Below, piece by piece: positions 8,176 to 16,829 of a DNA stretch of 63,243 bases. Made by a program: the position numbers and the translations under genes. Source of the stretch: Chthonomonas sp. UBA2387 (GTDB lineage Bacteria > Armatimonadota > Fimbriimonadia > Fimbriimonadales > Fimbriimonadaceae). Below the pieces are notes generated by a model. That model saw only the letters and a program-made list of their open reading frames with translations. It was not told the origin of the DNA and did not search any database. The stretch spans positions 956 to 64,198 of the forward strand of contig DDSP01000073.1 of NCBI GenBank assembly GCA_002343445.1, written 5' to 3'. Position 1 is the stretch's first letter. Every line of letters begins with the position of its first letter.

Positions 8176-9381
8176 TCAGCGCAGCGTTCGGCCCCGCCGC
8201 TTGGCAGCCACCGTCAGCCGCGCGATGTTCAGCCCCACTCCCAGTTCTCCCCGGTAGCCGGGGTTGGCGGGGTCCAAGTCGGTGCCCGTTTCGTCGAGGA
8301 GGTCGCGGATGGTCTCGGGTAGACGGCGACCGGCCAGGCGCAGGGCGTTGGCCAACGCCCCGGTCACGATCGGCGCGGCGAACGAGGTTCCGGACCACGT
8401 TGCGCCGCCCCCCTGCCACCAAGGACCCGCAAATCCCACCGCCGGGACCGAGACACGGACGCCTCCCTCGAAGTTGCTGAAGGGAGCCTTGGTTCCATCG
8501 GCGAGCAAGCCGGCGACCGAGATGGTCTTGCGCACGTCGGCTGGAGAAAGCAACTCGTCTCGGTTGTCGTTGCCTGCGGCAGCGACCACGACCACGCGAC
8601 GGGCTTCGACCCAGTCCATCACGTCGCTCATGCCGGGAATGCGTGGCGCACCCAGACTGATGTTGACGACCTCGGCACCCGACGTGACGCAGAACACGAG
8701 CCCCTTGATCACGCTCCATGCCGAGGCGATGCCATCGCTGTCAGCGGCTTTGGCCACGACGAAGAGGGCATTCGGGCAGACCTGATCCACGATTCCGGCA
8801 ACCAGCGTTCCGTGACCGACGCCCTCGTCCGTGCGGCCATCGCCATCGGTATCGCGCGATTCGGGGACGTCCCACGCCCTCTGGCCCGGCTGGATGGTGT
8901 TGATCCACGCGTCGGTTCTTGCCCAAAGGCGCGCCACAAACGGGGATAGGCCAGTGTCCACGATCCCGACGCGCACTTTGCGACCGTGGGCGAACGCGAA
9001 CGCCGGGGACCAACCCACTTGCTGCAGCAGTCCCGCGTTCCACGCATAGAGCGAGTTGGGGTCTCCAACCGCGGCAATCGTGCTGGCCAACGAACCGCCG
9101 GTCTGCTCGGGCATCATGAACTCGTCGTTGTCCTCGACGAACACGATCCGTGGGTCGGCCTGCATCAAGACTTCGATCTGGTTGACGTCGTCCTCGGGAC
9201 CCGCAAACATGAGCGCAAACGGAGCATCGGGTGTGGTGTCGAGCAATTCGACGCCGTAGTCTGCGGCGATCGCGGCGGGGTCTTGGCCCTCGACCGTTTG
9301 GACGATCAGTTCGGTCTGCGCCATCGCGACACAGGAGGCGAGAGAAGTGGTGACGAGAGCGGAGCGGATCCAGCGAATCAT
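8176..9381 (-). CDS. secreted subtilisin-like (S8) serine protease
   Basis: 401 residues. A signal peptide covers about 1-21 and an inhibitor-I9-like propeptide about 23-90. The S8 catalytic domain has the full triad: Asp142 in GIVDTG, His190 in GHGT and Ser333 in GTSFAAP; Asn271 in AAAGN is the oxyanion residue. An acidic insert DTDGDGRTDEG at 178-188 before the His may bind calcium. Its ATG overlaps the TGA of the CHAT gene (ATGA), so I chose 9381 over an upstream Met that would lie inside that gene. The coupling means CHAT protein and subtilase are made together, one inside the cell and one exported. Confidence 0.93.
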   Translation of the reverse strand: MIRWIRSALVTTSLASCVAMAQTELIVQTVEGQDPAAIAADYGVELLDTTPDAPFALMFAGPEDDVNQIEVLMQADPRIVFVEDNDEFMMPEQTGGSLASTIAAVGDPNSLYAWNAGLLQQVGWSPAFAFAHGRKVRVGIVDTGLSPFVARLWARTDAWINTIQPGQRAWDVPESRDTDGDGRTDEGVGHGTLVAGIVDQVCPNALFVVAKAADSDGIASAWSVIKGLVFCVTSGAEVVNISLGAPRIPGMSDVMDWVEARRVVVVAAAGNDNRDELLSPADVRKTISVAGLLADGTKAPFSNFEGGVRVSVPAVGFAGPWWQGGGATWSGTSFAAPIVTGALANALRLAGRRLPETIRDLLDETGTDLDPANPGYRGELGVGLNIARLTVAAKRRGRTLR

Positions 9382-11915
9382 AGGGCGTAGCCTCCAAACA
9401 AAACAAACGGTCCCCAAAAGAACGGATGCGGCCACCGGCGACGAACCTCCGAGCGGGCTTCGCTCAGGGCTCGCGTGACCGGGCAGCCGCCGAGAAGCGA
9501 CGGGTAGAACACCTCGGCGAACCTCAGGGCAGCCGCATCATCCACCACCCAGGTCGCCGCGAGGCACGCGCTGCAGCCGGTGGCCAATGCGGCCCGGACC
9601 CAACCATCGGGCTCGGTCGGGGTTTCGAGACTCATACGGCCCGTTTCGCAGGCATCGAGAAAGACGAACTTGGCCCGCAGGCCGAGCCCGACGAACTCCG
9701 CTGCAAACAAAGGGCCGTCAGCAAGCTGAATCGTCGAGAACATGGGGTTGTCCGCGTTGTGGCCGGCGTGCGCGGCCACGTGAACGATGTCGAACGACTC
9801 GCCGCGCAACGCGTGGAGGCCGCTCACGGATCGCACGACTTGTGCGTTCTTGAATCGGGACGCGACGCTTCGGACCTCGTCCTCGATGTGGGGGAGGCCC
9901 GTGGAATCGCCTCCCAGGATCAACACCCGGGCACTTTCTTGGACGGTCGCCTCGCCGATCCCGAAAGTCGGGTGCAGGCCGACAATGCGCTCGGGCATTC
10001 CAAGGCTGCTCGCCAAACCCCAAGGAAAGCCCCATAGCTCGCCATCGGGAGAGACCGAGGGCTCTTCACCCAGGATAGGCTTGGCCCAAGACGCAAACCG
10101 CTCCAGAGCCTCCCGGCCCGAGTCGCCGGGCTTTGGCCGTACGGCCAAGTCGAAAGCGCTCCAGCGGAGGTGTCGCGCGAGGGTGGCTCGGTCCAGCGAG
10201 GCTTCGACGACGCGGTCATCGCGAAGGGAGTGAATGGCTTGGCCGCACGCCACAAAGACCGTTCCAGATCGGGTCTTCTCAAGGACCGTCTCACGTTTGG
10301 CTAGCGCGGGGCCAAGCGACTCCCGCAGCCGACGTCGCGCCGAGGCAGCCATCCGGGTGCGGTGCCCGCCGGTGGCCAGTCGAGATCCGACCCCCGATTG
10401 CTCCGCGATCTCTCTTCGAAGTTCGGTCAGGATGGCGACCTGGTCCTCGTTCAGCGGGGCGCGGCCGGCGGCAAGCAACTCGTCGAGCAGGGCGGCGCTG
10501 CGCGCTTGTTGAACGACCCCTATGGCCTCTCGAACCCGGGATGGCGTGGGCCGCGCCAGCAACCAACCCAGGTAATCCTCCAGAGCGGGACCCTTGTCGG
10601 CGAACGCGGCGGCTCGGCCTTCGAGCGTGTTGCGCAGGGCACGGTCCTCGAGCATCGCTCGGTACATGCGCCGGTAGTGCGTTGCACGGCTCTTCGGCTT
10701 CGTGCGGGCAAGAACCCACTCCAGCTTCCAATCCAGTTCGGCTGACGCGATGCGGCCCACGACCCGTCTGGCCGCAGCGAGCCGCTCGGGAGTCGGGTCG
10801 GCAGACGCTGCGCAGAGGACCGCGATGGCTTCGTAGACCGTGCCCTGCAACGGCCCGCCGGTGGCCAACGCTTGGAGGGCCAACCGCAGCGAGTCGCTTG
10901 GCGAGGCCGCCGAGTCGGCGGCAAGGGCCCGAACGGCGCCCAGCCAAAGGAGGTTCCCGCGCTTGCTTGCGATGGCCCGACATTTGCGCCAGGCGGCCGT
11001 TGCACCCGAGGCGTCGCCCAGAGCGTGCCGCGCACGTGCGGTACCGATCCAGCACAGCAAGTCGTTGAACGGCAGAGACCTGACCGAAGGGTTCGCCAAC
11101 GCCTTCTCGTAAGCGTCCAGAGCTTCGCGTGGCATTCCCATCCCCAGATACGCGTCGCCCAGAAACTGCTCAAGGCGCAAGGCGTCGCCGTCGGCTGTTT
11201 CGCCCAGGGCATCCCGCACGGCGATCAGGCCGCGCCTCCCCTCGTCGAACCGACCCTGGAGCACGTAGCACTGAGCGAGCGTGATCTCGGCCAGCCGGGC
11301 GTAATGGCTCAGGCCGAGGCGATCGAACTCGTTGCGGGCGACTTCGGCCCATCGTGCGGATTCGGTGGGCCGGCGCATGAGGAGGGCAGCCGCCAGTCCA
11401 AGGGTGGCCGCCGCCCGCTCCACGGGGGCATCGAGCGACAGCAGGTCGAGCGCGCGGACGTACCACTTGGCGGCTGCGGCGTCGTCTTCGGCCCAGGTGT
11501 TGGCGTTGCCCAGATTGAGGGCCGCCCGCCCGGCCTGATGGCGCTCGCCCCGCCGGCTCAACGAGCGAAAGAGGTTCTCACCCAATCGCCGCGCTTCGTC
11601 GAACTTGCGTGCACGGGCCAAGCCGTCTACGGCACCGATCGCCAAGGACCGCCTTTCGATGCCCGTGGAGAGGCTTGCGGCTCGTTGAAACGCTTCGGCG
11701 CTTTCGAGCCAGCGAGCGCGCAGGCGTCGGGCGAGGCCGAGGGCACGCCACGAAAGGGGCGCTTCCGGCGCGAGGCGCACCAGCGACTCGGCGTGCCGAG
11801 CCAACTTGAGCGCGGCGGCGGAGTCGCGACCGGCCAGGTCGGCCAGCGTTTCCCAATAGGTGCGGGCCGCCTCCGCAGGCGGCAAACCCTTCCAAGGAGC
11901 GGGTTCGGGGGCCAT
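9378..11915 (-). CDS. TPR-CHAT caspase-like protease
   Basis: 845 residues with no signal peptide. About residues 1-560 are helical repeats rich in Ala, Leu and Arg with the spacing of TPRs. The C-terminal 230 residues are a CHAT domain, the caspase-like fold (clan CD). The catalytic pair is present: His716 in VHVAAHAGH and Cys756 in FVFLDACETG, each after a hydrophobic strand. TPR-CHAT proteases are usually held inactive and switched on by a partner, as in Craspase of type III-E CRISPR. It starts 4 bases after the 167-residue gene and overlaps the subtilase start. A likely cytosolic, regulated protease; its substrate is unknown. Confidence 0.88.
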   Translation of the reverse strand: MAPEPAPWKGLPPAEAARTYWETLADLAGRDSAAALKLARHAESLVRLAPEAPLSWRALGLARRLRARWLESAEAFQRAASLSTGIERRSLAIGAVDGLARARKFDEARRLGENLFRSLSRRGERHQAGRAALNLGNANTWAEDDAAAAKWYVRALDLLSLDAPVERAAATLGLAAALLMRRPTESARWAEVARNEFDRLGLSHYARLAEITLAQCYVLQGRFDEGRRGLIAVRDALGETADGDALRLEQFLGDAYLGMGMPREALDAYEKALANPSVRSLPFNDLLCWIGTARARHALGDASGATAAWRKCRAIASKRGNLLWLGAVRALAADSAASPSDSLRLALQALATGGPLQGTVYEAIAVLCAASADPTPERLAAARRVVGRIASAELDWKLEWVLARTKPKSRATHYRRMYRAMLEDRALRNTLEGRAAAFADKGPALEDYLGWLLARPTPSRVREAIGVVQQARSAALLDELLAAGRAPLNEDQVAILTELRREIAEQSGVGSRLATGGHRTRMAASARRRLRESLGPALAKRETVLEKTRSGTVFVACGQAIHSLRDDRVVEASLDRATLARHLRWSAFDLAVRPKPGDSGREALERFASWAKPILGEEPSVSPDGELWGFPWGLASSLGMPERIVGLHPTFGIGEATVQESARVLILGGDSTGLPHIEDEVRSVASRFKNAQVVRSVSGLHALRGESFDIVHVAAHAGHNADNPMFSTIQLADGPLFAAEFVGLGLRAKFVFLDACETGRMSLETPTEPDGWVRAALATGCSACLAATWVVDDAAALRFAEVFYPSLLGGCPVTRALSEARSEVRRRWPHPFFWGPFVLFGGYAL

Positions 11916-11919
11916 CGTC

Positions 11920-12423
11920 TTAGGGCTCGACTTCGCCGAGCGGGGGGAAAACGACGTCGTCCTCGGCAGACGTCGCGGTGAATCCGGTGGCGTCCTCGCC
12001 TTCGGCGACGAACTCGAATCGCCCCGAGTCGCCCTCGGCGGCGCCCCGGTCGTGTTGGATTCGACTCGCGCCGGGCACCTCGGCAAGTACGCGCCAACGA
12101 CCTCCCTCGGCCACGTAGCGGACGCGCGCCGTTCCTTCCGGCACCTCGAAGTCCAGCACCCGGTCTTCCGACTCGCTGCGCCTGACGCCTCCCGAGAGCG
12201 ATGGCAGCAGGCGGGCGAGAAGCGTGGGTTTGGTCGGGCGAAACACGCCGATCGCGTTGGCCACGGCTTGTTGGGGAGCCGACTCGTAGGATTGGGAGAA
12301 GGCCCGCGCCATGCGTCTCCATTGGAGCGCAACGGCACGGTCAATGCCCTCGGGGGCCTCGGCTTCAACCGAGAAGGCCCAGTCGGCCAGTCGTTCCACG
12401 TCGTTGGGTTCAGGGTTTCGCAT
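11920..12423 (-). CDS. unknown protein between sigma factor and CHAT protease
   Basis: 167 residues, not recognised. There is no signal peptide, no membrane helix and no HxxxCxxC zinc motif of the usual anti-sigma factors. The first 60 residues look helical; the rest is beta-rich and ends in a very acidic tail. AGGTGA lies 7 bases before ATG 12423, which I prefer to the Met ten codons upstream. The gene sits 54 bases after the sigma factor gene and 4 bases before the CHAT gene. By position it could be an anti-sigma factor, a sensor, or the substrate cut by the CHAT protease; none of these is shown by the sequence. Confidence 0.75.
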   Translation of the reverse strand: MRNPEPNDVERLADWAFSVEAEAPEGIDRAVALQWRRMARAFSQSYESAPQQAVANAIGVFRPTKPTLLARLLPSLSGGVRRSESEDRVLDFEVPEGTARVRYVAEGGRWRVLAEVPGASRIQHDRGAAEGDSGRFEFVAEGEDATGFTATSAEDDVVFPPLGEVEP

Positions 12424-12477
12424 CGCGTTCACCTGGGAGAAGGAGGGCACCACGTCGCCCGTTGATACACGCCCTGG

Positions 12478-13059
12478 TCACCGTTCGTCCTCCGAGAAGA
12501 AGCCCGCCTTGGCGAGCAGGCCCTTGAGCTTTTGCAGACATCGAGCCCGCGTCGGCCCGATCGCTCCGACCGGCATTCCCAGCCGCTCTTGGATCGCTTT
12601 GTAGTCGAGTTCCTCGAAGTACAGGGCGGCCAGCAGTTGCTCGCAACGGCCACCCAGGGACGCCAACCCCTGACGCAGGCGGCGGGCTTCCAACGACTGG
12701 GCCGCCACGACGTCGGCCCGCGCCTCTTCGTCGGCGATGGTCTCGTCCAATCCCTTTTCGTCCCCTTCCTGAACCCATCGCCCCCTGAGCCGGGCCACCC
12801 GCACGCTTTCCCGGGCCGCCGTGACTGCCAACCACTTGGGCAGGGCGCGAGCGTCTTCGATGCGGTCGAGCGTTCGGTACAGGGCCAAAAACGTCGCCTG
12901 AAACACGTCTTCGGCATCGTCTGCAGCCAACCCGGCGCGGCGCGCCGTCGAGTAGACGAGGGCTTCGAAATGCCGGACGAGCCGTTCCCATGCGCCCGAA
13001 TCCCCTCGGCGGCACCGCAGCACCAGCCGATCCAAATCCGGGGCGGAATCGGAGCCCAT
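12478..13059 (-). CDS. ECF-type RNA polymerase sigma factor
   Basis: 193 residues with region 2 at about 10-95 (including AEDVFQATFLALYRTL) and region 4 at about 125-185 with a helix-turn-helix reading YKAIQERLGMPVGAI. There is no regions 1 or 3, so it is a group 4 (ECF) sigma factor. The start is ATG 13059; a GTG six codons upstream is possible. TACACT ends 8 bases before the ATG, so the message may be leaderless. As first gene of the locus it may drive its own operon, and its activity is probably set by a neighbour. Confidence 0.9.
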   Translation of the reverse strand: MGSDSAPDLDRLVLRCRRGDSGAWERLVRHFEALVYSTARRAGLAADDAEDVFQATFLALYRTLDRIEDARALPKWLAVTAARESVRVARLRGRWVQEGDEKGLDETIADEEARADVVAAQSLEARRLRQGLASLGGRCEQLLAALYFEELDYKAIQERLGMPVGAIGPTRARCLQKLKGLLAKAGFFSEDER

Positions 13060-13141
13060 GCGATCCGAGTGTATCACAGGTCCGAGACGACGCCTCTTGA
13101 CCCGCGTCGTCCCCCGAAACGGGACGCGAGGATCAACACCG

Positions 13142-13531
13142 ATGAAGAAACACCTTCGCATCACCGGCCTGGCGCTCTTGGCGTGCGTCGCTGCCCTGGC
13201 CGCTGCTCAATCCGTCCGCATCGAACTCCGCGCCAAGCTCCGCAACGGCCTTGAGGAGTATCAGGCCACCTACAAGAAGCGCGACCAGCGCGGTCGGCCC
13301 ACGGCCAAGATCGAGTTCGAAGTCGAGCGCGGCGTGCCCGGCGCTTCGTACACGTTCAACATCGAGGGCTGGGAGCCCGTGGTCGTCACGACCGACTCGT
13401 TCGGCGATGGCGAACTGGAAATCCCGTTCCGGGGCATGAACATGCCGACGGTCGCCGTTGGCCAAGTGCTCACGGTCAGCGATGCCAACGGCACGGCGCT
13501 TGCGCAGGGTGCGTTCGTCAGCCGACGCTAG
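13142..13531 (+). CDS. small secreted protein
   Basis: 129 residues. A signal peptide (KKH followed by a hydrophobic run ending in ALAAAQ) is cut near residue 22. The mature part is beta-rich with no Cys and no known motif. GAGGAT lies 9 bases before ATG 13142. It is divergent from the ECF sigma gene across 82 bases and is followed by a good terminator. Sharing an intergenic region with the sigma factor makes it a possible target of that sigma; this is inference. Confidence 0.7.
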   Translation: MKKHLRITGLALLACVAALAAAQSVRIELRAKLRNGLEEYQATYKKRDQRGRPTAKIEFEVERGVPGASYTFNIEGWEPVVVTTDSFGDGELEIPFRGMNMPTVAVGQVLTVSDANGTALAQGAFVSRR

Positions 13532-13558
13532 CCTTTTCCGTTCCTTACTCCTACTCGG

Positions 13559-13584
13559 CCCCCGCCTTTGCGGGGGTCTTTTGG
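13559..13584 (+). terminator. rho-independent terminator
   Basis: CCCCCGC and GCGGGGG pair around CTTT, followed by TCTTTTGGT. It ends the small secreted gene and also faces the convergent gene ending at 13587. Confidence 0.85.
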
Positions 13585-13586
13585 TG

Positions 13587-14669
13587 TCAATCGGCGATGG
13601 CCTTCTCGAACGCCTTCCAGTAGTCTTCGCCCACGCCGCCGAACAGAGAAACACCCTTGCCGCCGCGCTTGTGAACCAAGCGGATCGCAGCCTCAAGCTC
13701 GTCGGGGCTCTTGAATGCGGGCATGTACAGGCCCGCGATGACGGGAAACGTCACCGACTGGATGTTCTCGCGCATCGCGTCGCCGATCCACGCCACGTCC
13801 TCGTTGTAGAAGCTGTGGTAGATCATCGGGGTGGCGGCGTCGAGCGGCCAACTCGCCCAATCCTGGCGGCAGATCATGCGGGCCATGCTCGGCGTGGGGA
13901 ACACGGCGGCCGTGATCTCCTTCTTGTGCTCGTGCGCGACGGCCACCAGCTTCTTGACCAGATGGGTCACCGAATCGTAGCGGAACTTGAGCCACTGCTG
14001 ATCGTGGGCGGGGTCCTTGATCTCCATCGGGTCGCGGCCGGCGGCCTCTTTGAACGCCTTGCGCGTGTGTTCCGAGTAGCAGAAATCGTAGTCCGGAAGC
14101 TCTTCCGTCTGGTCGAGCTTGTATGTCTCCCACAGGGCGCGCGGAAGGATGACGTCGGGGTAGCGGACGTAGTCCAGATGGACGCCGTTGACGCCTTCGG
14201 CTGTCGCGATCTCGGCGACTTTTTCGCACAGGTAGTCCTGCACGCCGGGGATCACGGGCGATATCCAGCGGTAGTAGTCCACATAGGGCGGCTTGTCGAA
14301 GCAAGACTTGCCCGAGCGGCTGACCATGTACCAGTCGGGGTGGTTGTCGCGGATCCATTGGTCGCCCCGGTTCGTGGTCCACATCCAGATGTGCGCTTCG
14401 AGGCCCGCCTCGCGGATCGCGGCGACTTCTCGCTTGTCCAATCCGCCCAGAAACACTCCGGTGAGTCCGTGCGCTTTGAGGTCGCGGTACTTCTGCTTGA
14501 GATCGGCTTCGGAGGCTCTGCCGTTGGGCCCGGTCCAGACGAAGTGGCGTCGTGTCACGGGGTTGGTTTCGGCGCTCGGGCTCGCGATCCCTGCCGAGAC
14601 GTTCGAGGCAGGGAGAAGGGGCGCGACGCCCGCTGCTGCGGCGACGTGGAGGAACTCGCGGCGGTTCAC
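13587..14669 (-). CDS. Tat-exported glycoside-hydrolase-like protein
   Basis: 360 residues. The N-terminus MNRREFLHVA followed by a hydrophobic stretch is a twin-arginine signal. The mature part has the look of a TIM barrel of the GHL10/DUF187-type putative glycosidases, with the strand motif GVHLDYVRYP at 162-171 (Asp166 a likely catalytic or substrate residue) and NRGDQW and PMIYHSFY elsewhere. The substrate is unknown; a polysaccharide is likely from the family. It stands alone between two convergent or unrelated transcription units. Confidence 0.8.
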   Translation of the reverse strand: MNRREFLHVAAAAGVAPLLPASNVSAGIASPSAETNPVTRRHFVWTGPNGRASEADLKQKYRDLKAHGLTGVFLGGLDKREVAAIREAGLEAHIWMWTTNRGDQWIRDNHPDWYMVSRSGKSCFDKPPYVDYYRWISPVIPGVQDYLCEKVAEIATAEGVNGVHLDYVRYPDVILPRALWETYKLDQTEELPDYDFCYSEHTRKAFKEAAGRDPMEIKDPAHDQQWLKFRYDSVTHLVKKLVAVAHEHKKEITAAVFPTPSMARMICRQDWASWPLDAATPMIYHSFYNEDVAWIGDAMRENIQSVTFPVIAGLYMPAFKSPDELEAAIRLVHKRGGKGVSLFGGVGEDYWKAFEKAIAD

Positions 14670-14743
14670 CGCTCAATCATGGCGCAAGAGACGACTCTTG
14701 CGCGGGCTGGGGCGCCCCGATAGCTCGTCACGGTAGGTCTCGG

Positions 14744-15454
14744 TTAGTCGTCGTCCTCTTCGCCTTCGGACTCCTCGCCTTCGGACTCTCGGTCGTGGTG
14801 AGCTTCAGAAGGTAACACGCGTTGGAGGTGGGCTTCAAGTGCACCAGACAAGCCTCGGGTTGGATCGCCTTGGTTGCGCTTGGCGGCCTTCTTGCGCATC
14901 TCGGCCAGCGTTTCGCCCCAGCCGTGGTCCTCGGCGCCTCTGGCCACGGTGCTCAGTCCGTGGCAGCGGATGCAACCCGTTGCGAGGACCGAACGGACTT
15001 CGGGCGTTGCGCCGGCCGTAACGCTCTGAACGGGCACGGCCGCCGAGCCGACCAGAATCAGGGAGGCCAGAACGAGAGTCCCACCGAGCCACGGCAAGAG
15101 GTGCCCCCACCTCTGAAACCTCCGGATGATGGCGATCTTCGCCGCTACGACCATGAGGATCAACCCGCCGAGAGCAGCGTGGAGGATCGCCGCACCCGTC
15201 CATCCGTCCTCGTCATAGGTCCACAATCGCGGCACCATCGGGACGAGCATGGCGATCAGGACCAATAGGAAGACGTAGCCAAGGCCCCGATGCACGCTCG
15301 TCCAGGAGCGCGGTGCGGTCGAAACCCCGTGCGGGTCGCGACCCGATGGGTCGGGCACCATCGGGAATCGCCAAAGCCAAACCTGCAAGGCCGCGGCGGC
15401 CAAGCCTAGTGCGACGAACGCGAGGCCCGCAACGAGATGACCGATGGCGTCCAT
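14744..15454 (-). CDS. membrane cytochrome with one c-type heme
   Basis: 236 residues. Four hydrophobic helices (about 5-30, 57-76, 88-110 and 119-145) carry His residues that could ligate b heme. A C-terminal periplasmic part has one heme-c site CIRCH at 161-165 and ends in a long run of Glu and Asp. It lies 43 bases after the second NarK gene on the same strand. A role in quinol-linked electron transfer to a nitrate-type reductase is plausible but the reductase is not in the window. Confidence 0.65.
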   Translation of the reverse strand: MDAIGHLVAGLAFVALGLAAAALQVWLWRFPMVPDPSGRDPHGVSTAPRSWTSVHRGLGYVFLLVLIAMLVPMVPRLWTYDEDGWTGAAILHAALGGLILMVVAAKIAIIRRFQRWGHLLPWLGGTLVLASLILVGSAAVPVQSVTAGATPEVRSVLATGCIRCHGLSTVARGAEDHGWGETLAEMRKKAAKRNQGDPTRGLSGALEAHLQRVLPSEAHHDRESEGEESEGEEDDD

Positions 15455-15497
15455 TTGTCTGGATCATGGTCCATCGCCATTAGCGGCAGTGGGCCGA

Positions 15498-16820
15498 TCA
15501 GCAGGGCTTCTCCGCGCCCTTGCGCGCGTAGAACCAGTGGTTGAGCAGGATGTTCAGGGCGTAGAACGCCGCAGCCCCGTAGAAGAAGGCTGTGGGGGAA
15601 CCCGTGTTGGCCAGAATCGCCCCAAACGCCACCGAGAACACGAACGGACCGTAGGCCGCGATGGCGGAAGTCCAGCCGATGACGCCGCCCGCCTGCCGGG
15701 GCGGGAAGATCATGGGCATCTGCTTGAACGTGCTGGCGTTGCCGATCCCGCTGAAGAAGAACAGGCCGAGCATGAAGCCGAGGAATCCGGGCCACTGCTC
15801 CAAACTCGTCGGGTTGGTGTAACCCGTCACGCCCAAGGCGCAAACCAGCAAGCCGACACCGCTCAGCGCGGTCACTCGGGCGCCGCCGAGTTTGTCGCTG
15901 ATCGGCCCGAAGGCCGCCCGAACCGCCGCGCCGACCAACGGCCCAAGGAACGCGAACTTCAAGGGCTCGGGCGCATCGGGGAACTTGCCGTACACCTTGC
16001 CGATCAGCAGCGGGAAGGCCGCCGAGTAGCCTGAAAAGGAGCCGAAGGTCATGATGTACAGCGACGTCATGATCCAGGTGTGTTTCTCGCGGAAGATGTC
16101 GAGCTGCTCGCGGAACGTCGCCTTTACGGGCACGCTGCGCAACCCGAACCAGGCCAGAATCGCGCCGACGAGGATGAACGGCGCCCAGATGTAGGCCGCG
16201 TTTTGAAGCCAGATGTCGCTCGTCTTGTCCTTCTGGGTGAACGCCTGAGGCGAGCCGACCATGGCCATGCCGATGACCCAAGGCACGACGAACTGCGTCA
16301 CGCTTACGCCGAAGTTGCCGATGCCCGCCTGAAGCCCGAGCGCCGTTCCCTGAAGGCGCTTGGGGAAGAAGAGGCTGGTGCTGGGCATGAACGAACTGAA
16401 GTTGCCGCCTCCCAAGCCGGCCAAGAACGCGAGGACCATGAACGTGGCGAACGTGGTGTCCGGTTTGGCCACCGCCATGCCCCAGCCGATCGAAGGGACG
16501 AGGAGCAGAAGGGTGGAGACAGCCACCGTCTTGCGCGTGCCAAAGACGGGGATGAGGAACGTGTGGACGATGCGCAACGAACCAGCGGCCAATCCCGGCA
16601 TGGCGTTCAGCCAGAACAGCTGCTGTGTGTCGAACTTGTAGCCAACGCCCGTGAGTTTGACGACGATCGCGCTGACCATGAACCACGTTGCGAACGAGAG
16701 CAGCAGGCAGTACGTTGTGATCCAGAGCGTGCGCCAGGCGACTCGCGACCCTTGGGCGTCCCAAAACGCGGCGTCTTCTGGTGTCCAAGTCGTTGACGAA
16801 GGTTTGTCGGGTTGAGCCAT
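15498..16820 (-). CDS. narK: NarK-type nitrate/nitrite transporter (second)
   Basis: 440 residues, 12 predicted membrane helices, major facilitator superfamily. The nitrate signature is clear in GLGGGNFSSFMPS followed by SLFFPKR and ALGLQAGIGN. A second signature-like stretch is near 350-390. It lies 9 bases after the first NarK gene, so the two are cotranscribed. The tandem pair recalls the NarK1/NarK2 proteins of Paracoccus, in which one takes up nitrate and the other exchanges nitrate for nitrite. Which is which cannot be settled here. Confidence 0.88.
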   Translation of the reverse strand: MAQPDKPSSTTWTPEDAAFWDAQGSRVAWRTLWITTYCLLLSFATWFMVSAIVVKLTGVGYKFDTQQLFWLNAMPGLAAGSLRIVHTFLIPVFGTRKTVAVSTLLLLVPSIGWGMAVAKPDTTFATFMVLAFLAGLGGGNFSSFMPSTSLFFPKRLQGTALGLQAGIGNFGVSVTQFVVPWVIGMAMVGSPQAFTQKDKTSDIWLQNAAYIWAPFILVGAILAWFGLRSVPVKATFREQLDIFREKHTWIMTSLYIMTFGSFSGYSAAFPLLIGKVYGKFPDAPEPLKFAFLGPLVGAAVRAAFGPISDKLGGARVTALSGVGLLVCALGVTGYTNPTSLEQWPGFLGFMLGLFFFSGIGNASTFKQMPMIFPPRQAGGVIGWTSAIAAYGPFVFSVAFGAILANTGSPTAFFYGAAAFYALNILLNHWFYARKGAEKPC

Positions 16821-16829
16821 GAGGGGTTC

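Noticed and set aside
8176..13059. CRISPR type III-E link for the TPR-CHAT gene
   Set aside because: No repeat array and no gRAMP/Cas7-11-like gene in the window; only the CHAT/sigma theme is shared.
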